Of a DNA stretch of 19,360 nucleotides, positions 1-5,215 are shown one piece after another. How positions within the stretch are numbered: the stretch's first letter is position 1; every line of letters begins with the position of its first letter. The notes under the pieces were generated by a model. That model did no database searches and had not been told where the DNA came from. It saw only the letters and a list, made by a program, of their open reading frames with translations. Both the position numbers and the translations under genes were made by a program. Source of the stretch: Chloroflexota bacterium (lineage in GTDB: Bacteria > Chloroflexota > Chloroflexia > JAMDCE01); assembly GCA_023489135.1 (NCBI GenBank), contig JAMDCE010000548.1, positions 1-19,360 of the forward strand, read 5' to 3'.

Positions 1-1028
1 TAGTTGCCGTGGGTATCCTTCACCCGGTCCAGAAGCGAAGCCCAGGCTACGTAGCTGCCCTGGTTGGCCCCGGCCAACATGTCGGAGTTATAATTGTACC
101 CGAAGCGGTACTCGGTGCCGTTCTTGGTCCTGACGAGCCAGTAGACGCCGGTGCTGTTATGCTGGTTCTGAGCGTCCTGGATGCGGCGGATCAGCCAGAA
201 CTGATCTTCTTTGGTGCGGTAGCGCTTGTCGTTGGGATTGGAGCCGTCTACCAGCTCCAGCTCGTAGCTGCTGCCTTCCAGCATGAGACGGTAGGTGTCG
301 TTATCTCGGCGAAAGACGGCCCCTAGCTCGATGTTCCAGCCCAGACCCACGAAGGTCGCCTGCAAGGCGTTCTCGGCGTTGTCCCCGGCCGTGTTGCCAT
401 CGGGGGAGATCTGTGCCCAGGTCTCGTTCATATCATCCGGCGTCTGGCTGGAGTAAGTGAGGGTGACCCTGGGTGCCAGCCCGCCGGTGCCCGGCGGCAT
501 GTCGAGGGAGTAGCCGGCGGAAGCGGCTCCGGTGAACAGGGAGGTCTGGAAGGACTCCAGGGTTTGCGGCGGCGTGGGCGACTGGGTGTCGTTGCCCAGG
601 CCGAAGCTGCTGAAGTGCGAGGTTTCGCCAATTGCCACGCCGCGTGCGCTGTCGATCCACGTGGGCAACTTCCACCAATGCCCCAATCGTTGATCCCAGG
701 TGAACAGGGAGAGCGGTAGCGAGCTGACAATGCCACTGAGGTCAACTTCGATCCGGACCGGACGTTTGAACTCCCTCACCTTCCGCTCGGTCTGCTGGTG
801 GCCGTTGAGGGGTATGGGCTCGGTCGCTTCGACGTCGAAGACAGCGTACAGTTGGCGATAGGGCGATTCCGGCAGGGAGTCGCGAACGCGGAGGTCGACG
901 GTTAGAGGCTGGCCGCTGTGGGACACGTCGGCGGGAAAGTCCAGCGCGACTCCCCCGAGCTCCACGCGACCGCCCCTGGCCGGGTCTATCGCCGCTGTTG
1001 TTTGTCTTGCCGGAGGCTTCCCGGGCAT
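1..1028 (-). CDS. RHS/SpvB/TcdB-type large protein, N-terminal part (runs off left edge)
   Basis: An open frame of 342 codons runs from the ATG at 1028-1026 to the left edge without a stop, so only the N-terminus is visible. A strong Shine-Dalgarno AAGGAGG (1036-1042) lies 7 nt upstream, inside the end of tatA. Residues 20-145 are a beta-rich domain ending in the GVAIGETSHFSSFGL signature that often precedes RHS or toxin-complex modules. Residues 160-260 (LFTGAASAGYSLDMPPGTGG, then VGLGWNIELGAVFRRD) match the conserved start of SpvB/TcdB-like and RHS-repeat proteins, where a beta-propeller or cocoon begins. No signal peptide or Tat motif is seen at the N-terminus. Such proteins are often thousands of residues long with a variable, sometimes toxic, C-terminus, which lies outside this window. 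Family assignment is by recalled sequence patterns; the toxin or wall-associated role is inferred. Confidence 0.8.
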   Translation of the reverse strand, partial: MPGKPPARQTTAAIDPARGGRVELGGVALDFPADVSHSGQPLTVDLRVRDSLPESPYRQLYAVFDVEATEPIPLNGHQQTERKVREFKRPVRIEVDLSGIVSSLPLSLFTWDQRLGHWWKLPTWIDSARGVAIGETSHFSSFGLGNDTQSPTPPQTLESFQTSLFTGAASAGYSLDMPPGTGGLAPRVTLTYSSQTPDDMNETWAQISPDGNTAGDNAENALQATFVGLGWNIELGAVFRRDNDTYRLMLEGSSYELELVDGSNPNDKRYRTKEDQFWLIRRIQDAQNQHNSTGVYWLVRTKNGTEYRFGYNYNSDMLAGANQGSYVAWASLLDRVKDTHGN

Positions 1029-1030
1029 AA

Positions 1031-1201
1031 TTATCCCTCCTTGTGAGGTCGGCTGCCATCTTCGTCCGTGATCTCGGACCGGAAAGCTCGGATGGACTTC
1101 CCAAGATCCTGGCCCACCTGCGGTAGGCGGCCTACGCCGAAGAGGATCACGAGGATGAGCAGGATTATCAAGAGCTCAGGAATGCCAAGGCCAAATGGCA
1201 T
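1031..1201 (-). CDS. tatA: Sec-independent (Tat) translocase subunit TatA/E family
   Basis: This 56-residue ORF is canonical TatA. It has a short N-terminus with the PEL motif (residues 8-10), a single hydrophobic helix (about 9-21), the FG hinge (21-22), then LPQVGQDLGKSIRAF (26-40) forming the amphipathic helix, and a short charged tail. TatA oligomers form the transport element that carries folded proteins with twin-arginine leaders across the cytoplasmic membrane together with TatC. The ATG at 1201-1199 has an AGGAG about 8 nt upstream. The stop is 2 bp before the start of the RHS gene, and the RHS ribosome binding site lies inside this gene, so the two are probably translationally coupled. 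No tatB or tatC is in the window, so it would have to work with a core TatC encoded elsewhere. It lies two genes downstream of a protein with a Tat-like leader. Confidence 0.88.
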   Translation of the reverse strand: MPFGLGIPELLIILLILVILFGVGRLPQVGQDLGKSIRAFRSEITDEDGSRPHKEG

Positions 1202-1339
1202 GGAACAGACTCCTGCCGCAAGAAATCATCAAGGGACGTGGCCCTACCGATCACAGACAGATCTCGCCGCTGGGATCTACAAGCATCAGTCATGGAAGAA
1301 CGATCCCTACGTTCGCACCCAACCGAAGTCGCGTTGTCG

Positions 1340-1570
1340 TCAGGCCAGCTCCAACGCCGCCAGGTCCTGGGTTATCGCATCCAGCACCGCCTGGGCGGCG
1401 GCCTTCCGGGTAGGGCTCAGGCGGGAGGTAATCTCCTGATAGTTCGCCTGCACTTGTTGGGTGCCGGACTTCAATTGGTACTCGGCGTAGACCTGAAACT
1501 GTCCGGTCGAGTCCTTCACCAACCTGATCTGGGTCACGTTGATACTATCGAGGGTGATGGTGCGTGGCAT
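1340..1570 (-). CDS. Small hypothetical protein of the RHS/tatA operon
   Basis: A 76-residue ORF with a strong Shine-Dalgarno (GAAGGAGG, about 6 nt before the ATG at 1570-1568). No family is recognised. The first half (residues 3-40) alternates polar and hydrophobic residues and looks like beta strands (ITLDSINVTQIRLVKD, then FQVYAEYQLKSG). The last 30 residues look like one amphipathic helix rich in Ala and Leu (AAAQAVLDAITQDLAALELA). There is no signal peptide or membrane segment. It sits between the Tat-leader protein and tatA on the same strand. The good ribosome binding site and coding-like composition support a real gene. A structural or chaperone role in assembling the neighbouring surface proteins is possible but unsupported. 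Confidence 0.72.
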   Translation of the reverse strand: MPRTITLDSINVTQIRLVKDSTGQFQVYAEYQLKSGTQQVQANYQEITSRLSPTRKAAAQAVLDAITQDLAALELA

Positions 1571-1692
1571 AAGCTGCCTCCTTCAAGTGAACCAATTACC
1601 ATCTTCCTGATCAAGCTCCGTTGCGTTTCTCCGGCAGCCACCCGGGCGCGATGCCGACCATCGGCCCTGTGCTACCGGTTCAAGCCTACCTT

Positions 1693-2382
1693 CTACTGGG
1701 CGTAATAGGCCTGGGTGGCCACGCCGGACGAGGTGAGGGCCAGGGCGCTGTTGACCCAGACCTCTCCGTTCACAATCACGTTGCCGGCCACCTGAAGCCT
1801 GTCTGATGGTGTACTGGTGGCGATGCCCACGTTTCCGTTGCCCAGGATCGTCAGGAGCCTTGTTACATCCCCGGAATAGCCATTTCGAACCTCAAGTACC
1901 ATCTCGCCGGACCCCAGCGCCTGCACTCCAGCGCCGGTTCCCGCCTTCTTAGCAGCACAAAGAAAGATGGCGGCCACCCCCGGGTTCGGATTGGTGACGC
2001 CGAAAAGCCCCATAATCCAGAGCGGCTGGTTTGCTGCTGTGCCATTTGCCGCCACGAGGCACGTTCCGCCACCCCCTCCGGAAACCTTGCGAACTCCAAG
2101 GAAAGCCTCCGTAGGCAGAAGGTCGGTCATACCGTGATTTATGTTCACCACGTCGCTGAGCTCAAGGTGGTTGGCATAAGCGTCGACGGCTAGTTTGTAA
2201 GCTGAGGTAGACGTTCCAACACCGAGTTTTCCGGTGACGTACAGATCGTCGCTGATGGTTTGCAGCGCGGCGGCGGGCTCGGGCGGCGCAACCACCTGGC
2301 CGGCTCCCGCGCCGACAATTGCGAGGCCGCACATCTTGAGGAAGTCGCGATGGGTTATCCTTGAGGCCAGCTTCTGTTCCAT
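1693..2382 (-). CDS. Tat-like leader protein with tail-fibre-type GxVG repeats
   Basis: A 229-residue protein. The start is taken at the ATG 2382-2380 because AAGGAGG lies 6 nt upstream; an in-frame extension to 2463 overlaps the gene before it and has no such site. The N-terminus reads ITHRDFLKMCG (residues 9-19), then a hydrophobic stretch (LAIVGAGAGQVVAPP) and an AAA-L cleavage-like site near 37-40. This is a Tat leader in every respect except that the first arginine of the twin pair is His11 (codon CAT, one transition from CGT). The mature part carries two copies of a motif common at the ends of phage tail-fibre and surface proteins: GKLGVGTSTSAYKLAVDAY (51-69) and GNGNVGIATSTPSDRLQVAGN near the C-terminus. 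A surface-displayed fibre-like protein is inferred. With tatA two genes downstream, Tat-dependent export is plausible. Confidence 0.78.
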   Translation of the reverse strand: MEQKLASRITHRDFLKMCGLAIVGAGAGQVVAPPEPAAALQTISDDLYVTGKLGVGTSTSAYKLAVDAYANHLELSDVVNINHGMTDLLPTEAFLGVRKVSGGGGGTCLVAANGTAANQPLWIMGLFGVTNPNPGVAAIFLCAAKKAGTGAGVQALGSGEMVLEVRNGYSGDVTRLLTILGNGNVGIATSTPSDRLQVAGNVIVNGEVWVNSALALTSSGVATQAYYAQ

Positions 2383-2422
2383 GGATTCCTCCTTGCGCTC
2401 TGGAGAGGCTGCTGGCGGCGGC

Positions 2423-2668
2423 TCAGGCCATGTCTGCCGCTTCATCTCTGATGGCTTGCCCATCCAGCATGATGTAGAACTGCTCTCCGTCCTCGAAGGC
2501 CTGGATGTCGGCGATCAGCGGGACGTAGATGCGCAGCGCCTCCACGAGGTCCTTCTTCTTGACGACCACCCCGCTGACGTTGAGCGGGGTTAGCTCGACC
2601 GGCCTGGCATCTTGTGGTTGCGCCTGGTGGCCGTTGTCGTCGGGTTTCTTGAGCTTCAATTTGGGCAT
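2423..2668 (-). CDS. Small hypothetical protein, first gene of the RHS/tatA operon
   Basis: An 81-residue ORF. The start is placed at the ATG 2668-2666, giving an N-terminus MPKLKLKKPDD, because GGGAGGAG lies about 5 nt upstream; an 18-residue in-frame extension to 2722 lacks such a site. The N-terminal 25 residues are basic and polar (likely disordered), followed by a compact region (LNVSGVVVKKKDLVEALRIYVPLIADIQAFEDGEQF). There is no signal sequence or membrane helix. The product is not recognised. It is the promoter-proximal gene of the minus-strand operon, 40 bp before the Tat-leader gene. A DNA-binding or regulatory role cannot be argued from sequence alone. Confidence 0.7.
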   Translation of the reverse strand: MPKLKLKKPDDNGHQAQPQDARPVELTPLNVSGVVVKKKDLVEALRIYVPLIADIQAFEDGEQFYIMLDGQAIRDEAADMA

Positions 2669-2802
2669 AAAGACTCCTCCCCTAACTCGAATGGGAACAA
2701 GCAGGTGTGCGCCGAGGCGCAATCAATGGGCTTAGGAAAGAGATGATGCAGGCGAAGGTTAAACCGGCGCGGGGGGGGGGGAGGCAAACCTCCAGGGATG
2801 AT

Positions 2803-2808
2803 AGTATA
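2803..2808 (-). promoter_or_regulatory. Possible -10 box for the RHS/tatA operon
   Basis: TATACT on the minus strand matches the sigma-70 -10 consensus at five of six positions and lies about 135 bp upstream of the first gene of the operon. No good -35 hexamer is found 16-18 bp further upstream, so this is only a weak candidate. The 11-G run lies between this box and the start codon. Confidence 0.25.
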
Positions 2809-2913
2809 AAGGGTTTCGGGACGAGCTCGAGATTCATTCGCGATCCTCCCAGATTGCCGCTGTCGAAGCAAGAGGAGCCAGAGCCACTGGTTCTTCAACT
2901 GAGACCGCCCAAA

Positions 2914-2931
2914 GTGGGTATCATGACCCAC
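2914..2931. repeat. Operator-like inverted repeat GTGGGT-N6-ACCCAC
   Basis: A perfect 6-bp inverted repeat with a 6-nt centre (ATCATG) in the divergent spacer. The flanks CTGAG (left) and CTCAG (right) may extend the symmetry. It could be a dimeric repressor site acting on either operon; no evidence beyond symmetry. Confidence 0.4.
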
Positions 2932-2972
2932 CTCAGACTCGCGAGCGTCGATAGAATAATGGGGAAATCACC

Positions 2973-2992
2973 CGCGAGATTACTTTCTCGCG
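2973..2992. repeat. Hairpin CGCGAGA / TCTCGCG
   Basis: A perfect 7-bp inverted repeat with a 6-nt loop (TTACTT). The right arm is itself part of a 10-nt palindrome TCTCGCGAGA (2986-2995). There is no U-tract on either side, so it is more likely an operator or structured leader than a terminator. Confidence 0.4.
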
Positions 2993-3165
2993 AGACCAAC
3001 AGCCAACTGGGAGCCTAGCAGATAGGCTGGGAGACGTCAATAGTACTATATGGCTAGTCCCCCAAATTACCACCTCCACGCTTCCGAGGCTGAGCCCCGG
3101 CACTCCCTGTGGCCAGCCCGGCCGTCCATGAATCATCTCTCCTGGCTACAGGCCGCCAGAATGTT

Positions 3166-3171
3166 TATAAT
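3166..3171 (+). promoter_or_regulatory. Likely -10 box of the cca promoter
   Basis: A perfect TATAAT lies 43 bp upstream of the cca start codon, placing transcription start near 3178. The best -35 with an 18-bp spacer is CTGGCT (3142-3147), matching TTGACA at only three positions, so the promoter may rely on its -10 or on an activator. Confidence 0.5.
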
Positions 3172-3214
3172 AACTAGTGGGCACGACAATTGCGAGCCCC
3201 GGTAGAAGTGAGAA

Positions 3215-4618
3215 ATGGGTGCGGACTTAGCCAGGATGCCAAGAGAAAATCGGGGGCCGAGGCTCAGCGGCAAGCTGCTGGACTTGGCGCGTGTTTTTGC
3301 CCGGAACGGCAAGGAGCTTTACCTCGTCGGCGGGTCGGTGCGCGATGCCCTGCTGGGCCGCCAGCACGGCGATATTGATTTTGCCACCAGCGCCATCCCG
3401 GCCGAGGTCAAAGCCCTCGTGTCCGAGGTCAAGCCTACCACGATCTACACCGTCGGCGAGCGGTTTGGAACCATTGGCGCGGTGTTGGATGGGACCGTCG
3501 TCGAGATCACGACCTACCGCTCCGAGCGCTATCGACCTTATTCGCGAAAGCCGGAAGTGGAGTTTGGCACTTCTTTGGAGGGCGATCTGTCGCGCCGTGA
3601 CTTCACCGTTAACGCCATGGCCCAAAACCCTGTCTCTGGCGAGATAGTTGATCCGTTCGGCGGGATGGGCGACCTGCGGGCCGGTCTCATCAAGGCGGTG
3701 GGAATAGCCGAGGAGAGGTTCTCGGAGGACCCGCTCCGTCTACTGCGAGCCATCCGCTTCGCCACCCAGCTGGGCTTCGACATCTTCCCCGGCACCGCCC
3801 TGGCTATCGAGAGGATCAGCCGTAAGATTCTGATGGTCAGCAAGGAGCGCATCGCCGAAGAGATGAACAAGGTCCTGCGGTCGCCCGTCCCGAGTCGGGG
3901 AATCCGTCTCATGGTCGATCTGGACCTGATGGAGTTCATCATTCCCCAGATACCGGCGCTGCGAGGAACGCCGCAGAGCGAGCCGCACCACAAAGACGTT
4001 TACGAGCATACCCTCATGGTGCTGGACAAGTCGCCGGCGGACCCGCGCGCGCGTTGGGCCGCGCTGCTGCACGACATCGCTAAGCCGGTTACCAAGGAAA
4101 TCGTCAATGGCGAAGTCCATTTCTACGGCCACGACGTCATCGGTGCGGAGATGGCGCGCGACATTATGACCAAGCTGCGCCTGGACCGGAATACCATAGA
4201 CGTGGTGACCAAGCTGATCTCGATGCACCAGCGAGTGAACCTCTACGACAGCGACTGGACCGACGGCGCCGTTAGAAGGCTCATTCGCGACGCCGGCGAG
4301 GAACTGCCCCTGCTGCTTTCCCTCTCTCGCGCCGACGTTACCAGCCGCCGGCCTCGCAAGGTGGAATTTGCCCTGTCGCAACTGGCCGAGCTAGAAGGGC
4401 GAGCCAGGCAGTTGATCGAGGAGGAGAAAGTGCACCAGATCACCAGCCCGCTGGACGGTAACGATCTGATGCAGGAGTTTGGCCGCCCTCCCGGCCCCTG
4501 GATCCGAGAGGTTAAGGATTACCTGCTCTCGCTGGTTCTGGACGGCCAGCTTGGCCCCGACGACAAAGAGCGCGCGCGGGAGCTGGCCAGGGAATTCGTG
4601 GCTCGGAAGGGCGTTTGA
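3215..4618 (+). CDS. cca: CCA tRNA nucleotidyltransferase with HD domain
   Basis: A 467-residue class II tRNA nucleotidyltransferase, which adds or repairs the 3' CCA end of tRNAs from CTP and ATP. The head domain has the nucleotidyltransferase signature LYLVGGSVRDALLG (36-48), the metal-binding pair in GDIDFAT (Asp53 and Asp55) and the RRDFTVNAMA motif (127-135). The neck has EDPLRLLRAIRFATQLGF (171-188), the nucleotide-selecting region. A metal-dependent HD domain follows (HHKDVYEHT at 258-266, LLHDIAKP at 284-291), as in many bacterial enzymes that also show phosphohydrolase activity. Length is normal. The ATG at 3215 has only a weak purine-rich site (GTGAGAA); the next in-frame Met at residue 8 is possible. 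Whether it adds CCA, only CC or only A cannot be told by eye. Confidence 0.93.
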   Translation: MGADLARMPRENRGPRLSGKLLDLARVFARNGKELYLVGGSVRDALLGRQHGDIDFATSAIPAEVKALVSEVKPTTIYTVGERFGTIGAVLDGTVVEITTYRSERYRPYSRKPEVEFGTSLEGDLSRRDFTVNAMAQNPVSGEIVDPFGGMGDLRAGLIKAVGIAEERFSEDPLRLLRAIRFATQLGFDIFPGTALAIERISRKILMVSKERIAEEMNKVLRSPVPSRGIRLMVDLDLMEFIIPQIPALRGTPQSEPHHKDVYEHTLMVLDKSPADPRARWAALLHDIAKPVTKEIVNGEVHFYGHDVIGAEMARDIMTKLRLDRNTIDVVTKLISMHQRVNLYDSDWTDGAVRRLIRDAGEELPLLLSLSRADVTSRRPRKVEFALSQLAELEGRARQLIEEEKVHQITSPLDGNDLMQEFGRPPGPWIREVKDYLLSLVLDGQLGPDDKERARELAREFVARKGV

Positions 4619-4777
4619 GGCCGTTTTGAGGTGTGCTGCCCGCCATTAGATCTTGCCATTCGGGCCAGGGGCGCGCCCTCACCCTAGCTCTCTTCCAGAG
4701 GGAGGGGGACGTTGGGCTGGCGCTGTCGGGTGTTGATGTGGAGCACGGTTTCCGCACCCAGGGTCGGTAGGTGAACC

Positions 4778-4828
4778 GGGCTCTATTGGAGAACCAGCGG
4801 GCCCCCCAAACCTCGGGCTCCAATGCCC
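4778..4828 (+). promoter_or_regulatory. Leader hairpin upstream of the zinc-ribbon gene
   Basis: ATTGGAG (4785-4791) pairs perfectly with CTCCAAT (4818-4824). The stem is extended by GGGC (4778-4781) with GCCC (4825-4828) across a 3-nt bulge. The structure ends 3 nt before the Shine-Dalgarno AAGGAGG (4831-4837) of the next gene. It could affect translation or be a degraded terminator of cca, but it has no U-run. The 228-bp gap before it also carries a CTCT...AGAGGGAGG imperfect palindrome near 4689-4707 that resembles dispersed bacterial repeats. Confidence 0.35.
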
Positions 4829-4846
4829 GTAAGGAGGTAGTGCACA

Positions 4847-5215
4847 GTGGATTGCGTTCAGTGTGGGAGCTACGTCGACTCGAGCGACAACTATTGCCGT
4901 GATTGCGGCGCCCGTCTGAGACCTTCTACCCTGCCCATGGTGCTCAACCCTCGAATAGACCTCACCTCTCTTCAACCGGCCAGGCCTATTATGTGGCGGG
5001 GAGCGGCCATCCTGGCAGGCAGCCTCTTTCTCGAGATCCTTCGCCGAAGGCTGATATCAACCGATCGCTGGATCGACATTCCCCTGGCCCTTCTGGATCG
5101 GCGGAATGAGAAGTCCGGCGTGCCAGCCAGCGCCCGTGGCAAGACCCCCCCGAAGAGCCCCGAGGTGGAAATCAGCGAGACCATCCTGCTGGTTGAGAGG
5201 AAGATCAGACATTAG
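4847..5215 (+). CDS. Small zinc-ribbon protein with a possible membrane segment
   Basis: A 122-residue ORF starting at GTG 4847, with AAGGAGG 9 nt upstream. The N-terminus has a zinc ribbon: CVQC (residues 3-6) and CRDC (17-20), the spacing typical of short zinc-ribbon domains that head many uncharacterised bacterial proteins. A moderately hydrophobic stretch (MWRGAAILAGSLFLEILRR, about 49-67) may be a single membrane or membrane-associated helix. The rest is polar, with a Pro/Lys-rich stretch near 98-106. There is no recognised family beyond the ribbon. Its stop codon TAG overlaps the TAA of the convergent molybdopterin oxidoreductase gene. Function unknown. Confidence 0.75.
   Translation: MDCVQCGSYVDSSDNYCRDCGARLRPSTLPMVLNPRIDLTSLQPARPIMWRGAAILAGSLFLEILRRRLISTDRWIDIPLALLDRRNEKSGVPASARGKTPPKSPEVEISETILLVERKIRH

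Larger units (their letters stand above)
2669..3214. other. Divergent intergenic region with several inverted repeats
   Basis: This 546-bp spacer separates the minus-strand RHS/tatA operon from the plus-strand cca gene and shows no credible gene. It contains an 11-G run (2771-2781), a TATACT box on the minus strand (2803-2808), a perfect inverted repeat GTGGGT-6nt-ACCCAC (2914-2931), a 7-bp stem CGCGAGA-6nt-TCTCGCG (2973-2992), a 6-bp stem AGCCTA-5nt-TAGGCT (3012-3028), an 8-bp palindrome TAGTACTA (3041-3048), and a perfect TATAAT on the plus strand (3166-3171). The clustering of palindromes suggests operator or leader structure, but no regulator is identified. Confidence 0.6.

Noticed and set aside
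2707..3018. Plus-strand ORF of 103 codons in the first divergent spacer
   Set aside because: It crosses the G-run and the inverted repeats, has no Shine-Dalgarno site and reads as low-quality sequence.
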